Part shown: positions 51,724 to 60,858 of the stretch, piece by piece
Layout of the letters: each line of letters opens with the position of its first letter
Position numbering within the stretch: the stretch's first letter is position 1
Origin: an uncultured Campylobacter sp.
Lineage (GTDB): Bacteria > Actinomycetota > Actinomycetes > Mycobacteriales > Mycobacteriaceae
Direction: 5' to 3'
DNA length: 64,000 nt
Assembly (NCBI GenBank): GCA_946221035.1
Contig: CAMIME010000005.1
Coordinates: forward strand, 9,153 to 73,152
Program-made: the position numbers and the translations under genes
The notes under the pieces: model-generated
Seen by the model: the letters and a program-made list of their open reading frames with translations, nothing else
What the model was told of the DNA's origin: nothing
The model's database searches: none

Positions 51724-52557
51724 TTAATAGGTCGTCTGGGTGGCCAGGTCAGTGCGCAGACGAGTGAGCTTGCCACGCGTCGAACCGTCAATGACCTCAT
51801 CGCCAACACGGATCACCATTCCACCGAGGAGGCTGGGGTCAACCTCAGAATGAATGGCCATCTCGCGACCGTAAATCTGCTCCAACTTGCGGGCCAGCGT
51901 CTCACGCTGCGTGTCGGTCAACGCCTCTGCCACGCGCACGCGCGCTACAGTCTTGCCACGCATCTCCGCGACGTCGGCAGCGACGGCTGCCAAATCATCG
52001 ACGGGGTTGTGCTGCGGGCGGCCGATGACCTGCAACGCCAGTGCCTCGGTGAACATTGTCACCTTGCCGTAAATCACGCTAGCCAGCAGGCCACGCTTCT
52101 GAGCTGCGGTTGCAGTGCGGTCAGACAGGAGCTGGGTGAGCTCCTTCTCGTTCTCCAACAGAACGGAGAGCTGGTACAGCTCATCCTCCACCTGCTCGAG
52201 CTGACCCTGGTCCTGAGCGCCCAGTTCAAGGGCTCGGCGACCCAGGACGATCAAGCCTGCGCGGAACTCGCGCGGGGTCGACCACTCCTGCTCCGCCGCG
52301 GAGTTCAAGACCTGCAAGGTCGGCTCCGCCACTTTGCCCCCGAAGACATCCTGCATGATCCCGCGGCGCTGTGCGGCATCCAAGGAGGTGTCGGCGACGG
52401 CGACGCGCAGAGCTCGCTCGGAGTCGAGCTGGTCCACGGTAAGGAACAGCTCAGTGCCGATCTGCGCAGCCACAGCGACGGAGTTGTCGGCGTTACGGAC
52501 CAGCTGGTCAAGCTGATCTGCAACGTGCGCCTGTGCTTCGCGACTAGCTGCCTTCAT
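51724..52557 (-). CDS. atpH: ATP synthase F1 delta subunit
   Basis: Peripheral-stalk subunit connecting F1 to the b subunits. The protein has 277 residues, longer than the about 180 of E. coli AtpH, because it has the extra N-terminal half seen in actinobacteria (KAASREAQAHVADQLDQLVRNADNSVAVAAQIGTELFLTVDQLDSERALRVAVADTSLDAAQRRG). The C-terminal signature is REMAIHSEVDPSLLGGMVIRVGDEVIDGSTRGKLTRLRTDL. It starts 5 bp after atpF. Confidence 0.96.
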   Translation of the reverse strand: MKAASREAQAHVADQLDQLVRNADNSVAVAAQIGTELFLTVDQLDSERALRVAVADTSLDAAQRRGIMQDVFGGKVAEPTLQVLNSAAEQEWSTPREFRAGLIVLGRRALELGAQDQGQLEQVEDELYQLSVLLENEKELTQLLSDRTATAAQKRGLLASVIYGKVTMFTEALALQVIGRPQHNPVDDLAAVAADVAEMRGKTVARVRVAEALTDTQRETLARKLEQIYGREMAIHSEVDPSLLGGMVIRVGDEVIDGSTRGKLTRLRTDLATQTTY

Positions 52558-52562
52558 CTCGC

Positions 52563-53135
52563 CTACTTTCTCGTCGAGACGTGGTCGAGCTCAGAGAGGA
52601 AGTCGTCGATCGTGTTCGAGCGGCGGGTGGAATCCGACAGCTCGGTACCCAGCAGACGCTCTGCGAGGTTGATCGAGTTCTGGCCCATCTCGCCCCGAAG
52701 CTCTGCAACGACCTGCTCGCGGGAGGCCTGAAGCTGCTTCTCGCCGTTTTCGACGATGCGGCGGGCCTCTTCCTCGGCGCGAGCGCGGTGCTCGGCTTCG
52801 ATCTCCTTGCCGCGAGCGCGGGCAGCCTCGCGGATCTCAGCGGCCTCGTGGCGCGCCTCAGCCAGCTCGGCGTTGTTCTTCTCCAGGGCAGCCTTGGCTT
52901 CCTTCTGGGCGACTTCAGCACGCTCGATGCCGCCCTTGATTCGGTCTTCGCGCTCCGCCAGCACTTCCTGGAACTTCGGAATGACGTACTTCCAGAACAG
53001 CAGGCCGACGATGAGGAATACGACAAGAGACCAAACCACGTCGTACGGTGCCGGCAGGAGGATTGAAGGTTCGCTCTCCAGCGGCAACGTCTCGACGCCT
53101 TCAGCGGCGACGAGGAATTCGATGACGTTAGTCAT
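52563..53135 (-). CDS. atpF: ATP synthase Fo b subunit
   Basis: Peripheral-stalk membrane anchor. The protein has 190 residues. One transmembrane helix ([23 protein letters not shown], about 32-54) is followed by a long charged coiled coil ([78 protein letters not shown]). The pre-helix N-terminus of 30 residues is longer than in E. coli, as usual for the genus. Confidence 0.96.
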   Translation of the reverse strand: MTNVIEFLVAAEGVETLPLESEPSILLPAPYDVVWSLVVFLIVGLLFWKYVIPKFQEVLAEREDRIKGGIERAEVAQKEAKAALEKNNAELAEARHEAAEIREAARARGKEIEAEHRARAEEEARRIVENGEKQLQASREQVVAELRGEMGQNSINLAERLLGTELSDSTRRSNTIDDFLSELDHVSTRK

Positions 53136-53186
53136 TGGTTGCTCCTGATCTAAAAAGGTGTACGGGTGTGATACGCGCGGGGCTTT

Positions 53187-53450
<264 letters not shown>

Positions 53451-53540
53451 CTAGGTGCCTGTCCGCCGAGCTACACACCGCGGGCAAGCGTGTGACAAAT
53501 GTTTGGGGTTATTCAGTTTGGCCGTGTGGTCGCGCTTTGT

Positions 53541-54335
53541 TTAGTGCGCATCCGCGTGCAGCGACAGTTCGATGTACACCGCCGTCAGAAGGGCGAAGAT
53601 GTACGCCTGCAGGAAGATGATGATCAACTCGTACAGGGTGAACAGAATCGCTGCCAAGATGGTCAGGCCACTCACTGCCGTCCATGCGTTGAGCTGCCAG
53701 AAGAAGAAGTTCGTGGCAGAGTACAGCAGCACGAGAATGATGTGGCCGGCCAGGAAGTTCGCCATAAGACGAAGTGCCAGGGTGACCGGACGCAGAATGA
53801 ACGTCGAGAAGAACTCGATCGGCACCACCAGAAGGTGGAGCGCCGGCGGAAGGCCGGGGATGACGGTCGAGTGCTTGAAGTATGCGGCGCCGTAACGCTT
53901 GATACCGGCGTAGATCATCGCAATGTAGGCCGCGATCGCCAGCACGATCGGCATGCCGATGCGTGCGTTAGGCGAGATGTTGAGCCCAGGGATGATCGTC
54001 GCTGCGTTCATGAACAAGATGGTGAAGAAGATGGTGCACAGCAGCGGCAGGAACCGCTTGCCGTCCTTCTTCCCCAGCGTGTCCTCCGCAATGTTCACGC
54101 GAACGAAATCGACTCCGATTTCGGCGACATTCTGCAAGCCCTTCGGAACAATCTTCGGGTTCCGGAAGGCGATAACAAAGAGGAGCACCAGGATCAACGC
54201 CACAAACAGGCGAACGATCATGATGCGGTCCAGTGCGAACCATCCATTAGCAAAATCAGCGCCAATGAGCTGGCCGAACGTTTGCCCCGGGAAAAATTCT
54301 GGACCGAGCGAAGGTGCGTGGAATGCACCCTTCAT
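53541..54335 (-). CDS. atpB: ATP synthase Fo a subunit
   Basis: Stator subunit with the two proton half-channels. The protein has 264 residues from the ATG at 54335 (MKGAFHAPSLGPEFFPG). The essential Arg is in LRPVTLALRLMANFLAGHIIL. Five or more hydrophobic helices are visible, and the PNARIGMPIVLAIAAYIAMIYAGIK segment is typical. Upstream in-frame sequence contains no better start codon. A TTG two codons before the ATG cannot be excluded. Confidence 0.95.
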   Translation of the reverse strand: MKGAFHAPSLGPEFFPGQTFGQLIGADFANGWFALDRIMIVRLFVALILVLLFVIAFRNPKIVPKGLQNVAEIGVDFVRVNIAEDTLGKKDGKRFLPLLCTIFFTILFMNAATIIPGLNISPNARIGMPIVLAIAAYIAMIYAGIKRYGAAYFKHSTVIPGLPPALHLLVVPIEFFSTFILRPVTLALRLMANFLAGHIILVLLYSATNFFFWQLNAWTAVSGLTILAAILFTLYELIIIFLQAYIFALLTAVYIELSLHADAH

Positions 54336-54626
54336 GGCCAAAGTTGTAACGCTCAGCGTTCTCTCCCGTTCTCGGGCCGCACCCGTGTCACGGGGTGCGG
54401 TGCGATGGACGTCTTCAACAGGCTGCCTCCGCGGCGGACTCCGTCGCACATCTTCTCCGCGAAAGCAGGGGACGTTGCAAAGGCAGGGCTAAGACCAGCC
54501 TTAAACAAACCCAGCGGTTATCCTAACAGGCCAAATGGCCTTCGCCTGCTTCAGCCGGACCTTCTCCCCCGAATATGCCGAAGACCACTAAAAACCGGCA
54601 AGAACGGGCACGTTCACGGTGCGGAT
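54336..54626 (-). promoter_or_regulatory. 291-bp atpI-atpB gap with possible operon promoter
   Basis: Read on the minus strand this gap holds TAGGAT (54520-54525) as the best -10 candidate and a hairpin nearer the gene, CCGCACCC (54377-54384) pairing with GGGTGCGG (54393-54400). No ORF in it looks real. The main atpBEFHAGDC promoter is probably here, but the -35 is unclear. Confidence 0.4.
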
Positions 54627-55073
54627 CTACCCCAAATAGGTGGTGCGGGTGGTGATGACGCCCCATGCTTCGGCGGCGAGGGCGACAACCAGGGAGGCGA
54701 TCGTCGTTAAGCCAAATGCGGTGTGGTCATAAAAGTCGAAACCCCTGATCCAAAGCAGGAAGATCGAAAGCACGCCCATTTTGACTAGCCATCCGCCGAG
54801 CACCACGGCCATGGTCGTGGTGGGGCTGGAGTTCGACGTTGCCAGCACGCTCAGTGCCGTGGCAAGGACGAATCCCCCGCCCACAGCCACGCCCATGAGC
54901 GCACCCCAGATTCCCGGAAGGTCGCGTGCGGCCCCCCACCCCATGAGCGAAACCACGGTGAGCACCAGAAGCGCCAGTGCGCCGACTTTGAGCGCGCGAA
55001 GCAGGGGTTGGCGCTGATCCTGCGCACGTGCGATGTCGTTGACCTGCAGGGGCTTCGGTTCAGGGGTAGTCAC
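54627..55073 (-). CDS. atpI: AtpI-like membrane protein of the ATP synthase cluster
   Basis: The protein has 148 residues and four hydrophobic helices: LKVGALALLVLTVVSLMGWGA, IWGALMGVAVGGGFVLATALSVLA, TTTMAVVLGGWLVKMGVLSIFLLWI and TTIASLVVALAAEAWGVITT. Similar small proteins precede atpB in most actinobacteria and assist assembly of the c ring or metal uptake. Precise function is unproven. It begins with GTG. TAGGAT lies 8 nt before the start and overlaps the end of wecA, so it may have a leaderless transcript. Confidence 0.82.
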   Translation of the reverse strand: MTTPEPKPLQVNDIARAQDQRQPLLRALKVGALALLVLTVVSLMGWGAARDLPGIWGALMGVAVGGGFVLATALSVLATSNSSPTTTMAVVLGGWLVKMGVLSIFLLWIRGFDFYDHTAFGLTTIASLVVALAAEAWGVITTRTTYLG

Positions 55074-55079
55074 GGGTGA

Positions 55080-56231
55080 TCATCCTACATTTGTGCGCTG
55101 CGGGCCGATCTTGCCCTGGCCCAGCGGAACGAGCGTGGCTGCAAACGCTAGCAGCAGTGACACCGCGGCGAAGGCGAGTGCTGCCCGCAGCGGGACGAGG
55201 GAGAAGCTCACCGCGCCAAAGGCGATGGCGGAGACCCACATATAAAGCACTAAGACGGTGCGGCGGTGGGTGTGGCCGAGGGCGAGGAGGCGGTGGTGGA
55301 TGTGCCCCGCATCGGCGGTAAACGGGCTTTGCCCTCGAGCGGTGCGGCGAATCACCGCCCAGAGGAGGTCGAGCACGGGCAGTGCAATCGCAGCAAGCAC
55401 GACAATGATTGGGCTGATGAGGGCCACCAGGTCGGCCGCCCCGTACAGGGACAGGTTGATCTTGCCGGATGCGGAGATGGATGCGGCGGAGAGCAGTAGC
55501 CCGATCAGCATCGCGCCCGAGTCGCCCATGAAGATCCGCGCGGGTTCGAAGTTGTGGGGCAAGAATCCTGCGCAGACCCCGACGAGGATCGCGCAGATGA
55601 TGGCGGGCGGGTAGGCGGACACGGCCCCGCCTTGGTCGTACAGCACCGAGAGCGAATAGAGCAGGATCGCGCTGCCGGCAATCATGCCGACTCCCGCGGC
55701 GAGCCCGTCGATGCCGTCCACGAAGTTCACCGCGTTAATCAGCATGACGGTGAACACCGCGCTGAGAATAACCCCCTGCCCCTGGTCGAGGATGAGCGTG
55801 GTGCCCTCCCCGAAAGGGACGTAGAAAACGGTGAACACGATCCCCGCCAGCGCCATGATCACGGCAGCAGCAAACTGGCCGAGCAGTTTGGTCAACGCAC
55901 CCAGCTCGTACATGTCATCGACCATGCCCACCACCACGATGGCGAACCCGCCGGCGAGTACCGCGGTCATCTCCGGCGTCACCGGGGCGAACCCCCGAGT
56001 CAGTGCGGGGAGCTGCTGCGCCAGGAGGAACGCGGCCACGAATCCCGTGAACATCGCCAGTCCCCCGAGTGACGGGGTGGGCTGGGTGTGCACGTCGCGC
56101 TGGCGGATCTCGGCCACGCGGCCCGTGCGCACGAGCAGTGAGCGGACGGGACCGGTGACCAGGTACGTGATGGCCGCGGCGACGAGGAGGACGAGGCCGA
56201 GCTCGCGAAGCGGCACGCCTGCTCCGTTCAT
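55080..56231 (-). CDS. wecA: decaprenyl-phosphate GlcNAc-1-phosphate transferase
   Basis: Membrane enzyme that starts the linker unit joining arabinogalactan to peptidoglycan. The protein has 383 residues and about eleven hydrophobic helices. The polyprenyl-phosphate transferase motifs are GMVDDMYELGALTKLLGQ (DD), NAVNFVDGIDGLAAGVGMIAG, FMGDSGAMLIGLLLS and the cytosolic DAGHIHHRLLALGHTHRRTV (HIHH). The ATG is preceded by AGGTGAG. Eleven bp separate it from the tsaC stop. Confidence 0.93.
   Translation of the reverse strand: MNGAGVPLRELGLVLLVAAAITYLVTGPVRSLLVRTGRVAEIRQRDVHTQPTPSLGGLAMFTGFVAAFLLAQQLPALTRGFAPVTPEMTAVLAGGFAIVVVGMVDDMYELGALTKLLGQFAAAVIMALAGIVFTVFYVPFGEGTTLILDQGQGVILSAVFTVMLINAVNFVDGIDGLAAGVGMIAGSAILLYSLSVLYDQGGAVSAYPPAIICAILVGVCAGFLPHNFEPARIFMGDSGAMLIGLLLSAASISASGKINLSLYGAADLVALISPIIVVLAAIALPVLDLLWAVIRRTARGQSPFTADAGHIHHRLLALGHTHRRTVLVLYMWVSAIAFGAVSFSLVPLRAALAFAAVSLLLAFAATLVPLGQGKIGPQRTNVG
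55082..55087 (-). promoter_or_regulatory. -10 box, leaderless promoter of atpI
   Basis: TAGGAT, 8 nt, GTG at 55073. It is embedded in the last codons of wecA. Confidence 0.45.
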
Positions 56232-56242
56232 CCCGCGCTCAC

Positions 56243-56899
56243 CTACTTACGGCGAATCTGCTCTGGGTCAAGCCCTAAGACTTCACCAATCCGCTCGGTT
56301 GGGAGAGCGCCCTCGCGCAGCACAACAGGCGAAGGGCCGGAAATGTCGATGATGGTCGAGGGCTTCTTCTCCTTGGCGGCGCCCCCATCGAGGTACACAG
56401 CAACTGCGTCGCCGAACTGCTGCTTCGCCTCGATCGCCGTCTCTGCCGGAGGAATCCGGGATATGTTGGCGGACGACACCGCCATCGGACCCGTCTCCTG
56501 GAGCAGCTCGAGGGCCAGCGGCTGATTCGGCATGCGCAGCAGCACCGTGCCGCGGGTGTCGCCCAAGTTCCAGGGCAAGCTGGGGGCCTCCGGCACCACG
56601 ATCGAGAGCCCGCCCGGCCAAAACGCCTCCACGAGGGTTTTCGCGGTGTCAGTGAACTCGCGCACCAGCCCCTGAATTGTCACCCACGACCCGACGAGCA
56701 CAGGCACCGGCATGTCCGGCCCGCGGCGCTTCGTGGCCAGGAGGTTTTCTACGGCCTGCGGGTTGAAGGCGTCGCAGCCGATGCCGTAGACCGTGTCCGT
56801 CGGCAGCACTACGCACTGCCCCGCCCGAACTGCGTCGGATGCTGCGCGCAGCCCATCTTGGCGTCCTTGCGGGGTAAGGCAGTCGTAGATTTCAGACAT
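56243..56899 (-). CDS. tsaC: L-threonylcarbamoyladenylate synthase
   Basis: Makes threonylcarbamoyl-AMP for the t6A modification of tRNAs that read ANN codons. The protein has 218 residues (Sua5/YrdC/YwlC family) from the ATG at 56899. The signature KRRGPDMPVPVLVGS, PTDTVYGIGCDAFN and PMAVSSANISRIPPA are conserved. The C-terminal segment IDISGPSPVVLREGAL closes the fold. The start overlaps the prmC end by 8 bp, so the two are co-translated. Confidence 0.94.
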   Translation of the reverse strand: MSEIYDCLTPQGRQDGLRAASDAVRAGQCVVLPTDTVYGIGCDAFNPQAVENLLATKRRGPDMPVPVLVGSWVTIQGLVREFTDTAKTLVEAFWPGGLSIVVPEAPSLPWNLGDTRGTVLLRMPNQPLALELLQETGPMAVSSANISRIPPAETAIEAKQQFGDAVAVYLDGGAAKEKKPSTIIDISGPSPVVLREGALPTERIGEVLGLDPEQIRRK

Positions 56900-57752
56900 G
56901 GTTTCCAACCTTACTCGCTGTGACAAACCGGGCCCTGCCTGCAAGGTCGGCGTGCAAGTCAATGGCCTCAAACTCCCCGCACGCGCGCAGGGTTTCCACC
57001 ACCGCCAAAGCCGTCGAATCGTCGTGCTCGATCGCGATACGCCCGCCCGGCCGAAGCAGCCGGGCCGCCACTGGCACTAGCCCACGAATCGCCTCCATCC
57101 CGTCGACACCGGAGAACACGGCATCGTGGGGGTCGGCGTACACCTCCTGCTGCAGCTCAGTCGTTTCCGGCACGTACGGCGGGTTCGACACCACCAGGTC
57201 CACGGTTCCGCGCAGCTGCCGCAGCAGCGCCGGGTCCGTCATATCACCGGGCACAATGCTTATCGACGGCGCGTGGTCGGCCACATTTCTTTCCAAAAAC
57301 ACCCGCGCCGCGGCGGAGCGCTCGACGGCGTAGACGTCCGCATCCGGGCGGGCGCGCGCAATGGTGATGGCGATTGCGCCAGTGCCTGAGCCGAGGTCGA
57401 TGACGGTTGGGGCCGAAGGTGCGTCGATAAGCGAATGCACTGCCCAATCAGCGAGTAGCTCGGTCTCGGGCCGCGGGATGAAGACGCCCGGGCCGACGGC
57501 GAGCTCGAACGAGCCGAACGGGGCCGTGCCCAGGATGTGTTGGAGGGGTTCGCGCGCCGCCCGGCGGGTGATGAGCTCCTCGTAGTCAGCGTCAAACCCC
57601 TCGGGCACCTCGGCGAAGGTGAGCTCGAGCGGAGCGACACCCACGAGGTGCGCGGCGATCAGTCGTGCATCGACCCCGGGTGTGGCGATGCCCGCGCCGG
57701 CAAGGGTCTGCTCGGCGCGGGCGATGGATTCGCGCAGGTTATTCGGCTTCAA
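56892..57752 (-). CDS. prmC: release factor N5-glutamine methyltransferase
   Basis: Methylates the GGQ glutamine of RF1/RF2. The protein has 286 residues. The SAM loop is [20 protein letters not shown] and the catalytic motif is [16 protein letters not shown] (NPPY). [32 protein letters not shown] is the family hallmark. The start is a TTG at 57752, because AGGAG lies 4 nt before it and it overlaps the end of prfA. A longer frame to 57968 would read through prfA antisequence. It belongs to the operon rho-prfA-prmC-tsaC and modifies the product of the preceding gene. Confidence 0.92.
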   Translation of the reverse strand: MKPNNLRESIARAEQTLAGAGIATPGVDARLIAAHLVGVAPLELTFAEVPEGFDADYEELITRRAAREPLQHILGTAPFGSFELAVGPGVFIPRPETELLADWAVHSLIDAPSAPTVIDLGSGTGAIAITIARARPDADVYAVERSAAARVFLERNVADHAPSISIVPGDMTDPALLRQLRGTVDLVVSNPPYVPETTELQQEVYADPHDAVFSGVDGMEAIRGLVPVAARLLRPGGRIAIEHDDSTALAVVETLRACGEFEAIDLHADLAGRARFVTASKVGNHV

Positions 57753-58818
57753 GGCGCTCCTGGCGCTCGTGGGTCTGCAGGGCAGTGATGAGGTCATCCA
57801 TGTTGCCGTCCAGGACCGAATCGAGGTTGTTGGCCTTGTAGTTGATGCGGTGGTCCGAGATGCGGTTCTCCGGCCAGTTGTAGGTGCGGATGCGCTCGGA
57901 GCGATCCATGGTACGCACCTGGGAGGCGCGGCCCTCAGCTTCCTCCGCCTCCGCCTTCTCGCGCTCAAGCTGATCCAGGCGGGCCTGAAGCACCTGCATC
58001 GCGCGGGCGCGGTTCTGGATCTGGGAGCGCTCGTTCTGGCAGGTCACCACAATGCCCGTGGGCAGGTGGGTGATGCGAACGGCCGAGTCAGTAGTGTTCA
58101 CGCCCTGGCCGCCCTTGCCCGAGGAGCGGTACACATCGACGCGCAGATCCTTTTCGTCGATGTTCACGGACTCAATCTCATCCGCCTCTGGGAAGACGTA
58201 GACGCCCGCGGCAGACGTCTGGATGCGGCCCTGCGACTCCGTCACCGGGATGCGCTGGACGCGGTGCACGCCACCTTCGAACTTCAGCTTGGACCACGCA
58301 CCGTCGCGCGACGGGTTCTTCGACTTCACCGAGACGGTCATGTCCTTCACGCCACCCAAATCGGTGTCCGCGACGTCCAGGACTTCCCAGCTCAAACCAT
58401 TCTTCTCACAGAACTTCTGGTACATGCGCGCGAGGTCACCCGCGAACAGGGCAGCTTCCTCGCCGCCAGCACCGGCCTTGAGCTCCATGATCACGTCGTC
58501 GCCGTCGTGCTCATCGCGCGGAGCCAAAAGGTCGGCGAGCTCTTCCTCCAGGCGCACGATCTCGCCTTCGAGGCGACTCGCCTCCTCGGCGAACTCCTTG
58601 TCCTCCGCGGCCATTTCGGCAGCCGCCTCGTGGTCCTCGCGAGCCTGGTTCAGGTCGTTGTAGACGTTGATGATGGGCTGCAGCTCGGCATAGCGCTTGG
58701 ACAGTTTGCGGAACTGGTCCTGGTCCCCCACCACTTCGGGGTCGCCCATCTGGGCCTGGATGCCTTCGTACTCGGCCACGTAGTCGTCGACAAGCGAAAC
58801 CTGCGTGCTCTCTGCCAT
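57739..58818 (-). CDS. prfA: peptide chain release factor 1
   Basis: Terminates translation at UAA and UAG. The protein has 359 residues. The catalytic loop is [18 protein letters not shown] (GGQ) and the codon-recognition tripeptide PVT is in [22 protein letters not shown], which distinguishes RF1 (PxT) from RF2. The N-terminal half is a coiled helical domain. Its ATG overlaps the rho stop (TAATG), so translation is coupled to rho. Confidence 0.97.
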   Translation of the reverse strand: MAESTQVSLVDDYVAEYEGIQAQMGDPEVVGDQDQFRKLSKRYAELQPIINVYNDLNQAREDHEAAAEMAAEDKEFAEEASRLEGEIVRLEEELADLLAPRDEHDGDDVIMELKAGAGGEEAALFAGDLARMYQKFCEKNGLSWEVLDVADTDLGGVKDMTVSVKSKNPSRDGAWSKLKFEGGVHRVQRIPVTESQGRIQTSAAGVYVFPEADEIESVNIDEKDLRVDVYRSSGKGGQGVNTTDSAVRITHLPTGIVVTCQNERSQIQNRARAMQVLQARLDQLEREKAEAEEAEGRASQVRTMDRSERIRTYNWPENRISDHRINYKANNLDSVLDGNMDDLITALQTHERQERLEAE

Positions 58819-60587
58819 TAGGAGTACTCCTCCTCCGTCTCGGCCTGCGCCATGGGCGCGGAGTTGGCCACGCTCATCAGGAACTCGCCGTTCGTCTTCG
58901 TCTTCTTCAGCTGCTTGATCAGCATGTCAATGGACTGCTGGGGGTCGAGCGCGGACAGAATCCGGCGCAGCTTGTGCATGACACGGGCCTCGTCCGGGCT
59001 CATCAGCAGCTCGTCCTTGCGGGTGCCAGAGGGGTTGACGTCGACCGCCGGGAAGACGCGGCGCTCCGCGATCTTGCGGTCCAGCTTCAGCTCGGCGTTA
59101 CCGGTGCCCTTGAACTCCTCGAAGATGACGGTGTCGCCCGCGGAGCCCGTCTCCACCATGGCGGTGGCGATGATGGTCAGCGAGCCGCCCTCCTCGATGT
59201 TGCGGGCGGCACCCAGGAAACGCTTCGGCGGGTAGAGCGCATTGGAATCCACACCACCGGAGAGGATGCGCCCCGACGCGGGCGAGGAGTTGTTGTACGC
59301 GCGGCCAAGGCGGGTAATGGAGTCCAGCAAAACCACGACGTCCTGGCCCATCTCCACCAGGCGCTTCGCGCGCTCGATGGCGAGCTCTGCCACGGCAGTG
59401 TGCTCTGACGGCGGGCGGTCGAAGGTGGAGGCGATGACCTCGCCGTTGACGCTGCGCTGCATGTCCGTGACTTCCTCGGGGCGCTCGTCCACTAGGACGA
59501 CCATGAGGTAGCACTCCGGGTTGTTGGTCGCGATTGCGTTCGCGATGTTCTGCAGGATCGTCGTCTTACCGGCCTTCGGCGGGGAGACGATGAGCGCGCG
59601 CTGCCCCTTACCAATCGGCATGACCAGATCGATCACGCGCGTGGTCAGGATCTTCGGCTCGGTTTCCAGGCGCAGACGGCGGTTCGGGTACAGCGGCGTG
59701 AGCTTGTGGAACTCCTTGCGTTGCTTCGCCTGCTCCGGCGTCTGCCCGTTCACCGAGTCGACGCGCACGAGCTGGTTGTAGCTACGGCGGTTTCGCCCGT
59801 TGCCCTGCTGGTGGGTCTGCCCGTTAGTGCGCACCTGGCCCACAACTGCGTCACCGGAGCGCAACCCGTTCTGGCGCACCAGGTTCTTGTTCACGTGGAC
59901 GTCCGCGGGACCCTGGCGGTAGCCGGTGGTGCGGATCAGCGCCGAGCCGTTGTCCTGCACGTCCGCGATACCGGCGACCTCCTGCAGGTCCTCCGGGTCG
60001 AAGTGCTGGTTGTCGTGGTTGTTGTTGCCCTGGTGCTGGTTGCCGCCGTCACGATTGTTGCGGTTGCGGTTGCGCCGCCCGCGACGGCCCCGGCGCCCGC
60101 CGCCCTGGCCGTCGTCGTCGCCGGAATTGCGGTGGTCGCGGTTTTCCCGGTGGTCGCGCTGGTGCTGCTGGCGGTCATTGCGCTCGCCAGCCTGCTCGTC
60201 CTGGACGCCGGACTGCTGCTGTTGCTGCTGGGCCTGCTGCGAGCCCTCGGCGTCGCCGTCCTGCTGCGTGCGCACCCGGTTGCGGCGGGCGCGACGGGCC
60301 GCCGAGCGAGAGCCGGAACGGTTCTCGGAATCCTCACCAGGGTCCTGGTCTTTGGCGTTGGTGGTGGGCTGGTCGTTGGCCACGGAGTCGTCGCTACGCA
60401 CGGGCTTGTGCTGCTCTTGCGCCACAGACTTGCGCGGCACCTGGCCTGTGGTGATGGCATGGATGAGCTCGCCCTTGCGAAGCCCCGAAATTCCTTTGAG
60501 GCCCTTCTCCGCTGCAAGTTTGCGCAGTTCTGGGAGCTTCATTGCGGCGAGGTCAGCGCTCGCCACTGCGTTACCGGTATCCGTCAC
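58818..60587 (-). CDS. rho: transcription termination factor Rho with disordered N-terminal insert
   Basis: Hexameric RNA helicase that releases RNA polymerase. The protein has 589 residues. The N-terminal SAP-like helix bundle ([32 protein letters not shown]) is followed by about 160 residues rich in Arg, Asn, Gln, Asp and Gly (positively charged and disordered), the usual actinobacterial insertion. The RNA-binding domain ([48 protein letters not shown]) and the ATPase core follow, with Walker [17 protein letters not shown] and Walker [19 protein letters not shown]. The GTG start has AAAGGA before it. A long antisense frame opposite it is a shadow. Confidence 0.96.
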   Translation of the reverse strand: MTDTGNAVASADLAAMKLPELRKLAAEKGLKGISGLRKGELIHAITTGQVPRKSVAQEQHKPVRSDDSVANDQPTTNAKDQDPGEDSENRSGSRSAARRARRNRVRTQQDGDAEGSQQAQQQQQQSGVQDEQAGERNDRQQHQRDHRENRDHRNSGDDDGQGGGRRGRRGRRNRNRNNRDGGNQHQGNNNHDNQHFDPEDLQEVAGIADVQDNGSALIRTTGYRQGPADVHVNKNLVRQNGLRSGDAVVGQVRTNGQTHQQGNGRNRRSYNQLVRVDSVNGQTPEQAKQRKEFHKLTPLYPNRRLRLETEPKILTTRVIDLVMPIGKGQRALIVSPPKAGKTTILQNIANAIATNNPECYLMVVLVDERPEEVTDMQRSVNGEVIASTFDRPPSEHTAVAELAIERAKRLVEMGQDVVVLLDSITRLGRAYNNSSPASGRILSGGVDSNALYPPKRFLGAARNIEEGGSLTIIATAMVETGSAGDTVIFEEFKGTGNAELKLDRKIAERRVFPAVDVNPSGTRKDELLMSPDEARVMHKLRRILSALDPQQSIDMLIKQLKKTKTNGEFLMSVANSAPMAQAETEEEYS

Positions 60588-60845
60588 GGATGTCCTTTCG
60601 TAGCTTTCATGTCCCGCGCCCGCAGTGCGACAAGTCGGATTGGGTTGGCCGAGTGCGCGTTACCCCGGATCTGGCGGAGCGAAATCCGCCATCTGAGCCG
60701 TTCTTCCGCCACGACGCACGTATCTCACGGCAAAAAGCGGATGGGAAAGAACATGGGAAAGAACGGGGCCCTGTGGGCGATCCACGCGAAATTGTAACCC
60801 ATCACCCGCCCTACAGCTATCAGGGGCCATGTCTGGGTGACCGGC
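60588..60845. other. divergent intergenic region between rho and the acyl-CoA ligase
   Basis: No ORF is supported. It contains a short hairpin GGCGGA/TCCGCC (60673-60690) that would lie in the rho leader and a perfect 12-bp tandem duplication (ATGGGAAAGAAC at 60741-60752 and 60753-60764). The rho promoter should lie here but could not be pinned down. Confidence 0.5.
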
Positions 60846-60851
60846 TACCAT
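60846..60851 (+). promoter_or_regulatory. -10 box, leaderless promoter of the acyl-CoA ligase
   Basis: TACCAT, 7 nt, ATG at 60859. An ATG at 60850 overlaps the -10 itself and is rejected. Confidence 0.55.
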
Positions 60852-60858
60852 GACCACC

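Noticed and set aside
50047..52731. 894-codon plus-strand frame opposite atpA and atpH
   Set aside because: It runs across several ATP synthase genes whose identity is certain. The frame is a composition artefact.
59980..60320. Low-complexity repeat within rho suspected to be a frameshift or inserted element
   Set aside because: The frame is continuous and the Arg/Asn/Gln-rich insert is normal in actinobacterial Rho.
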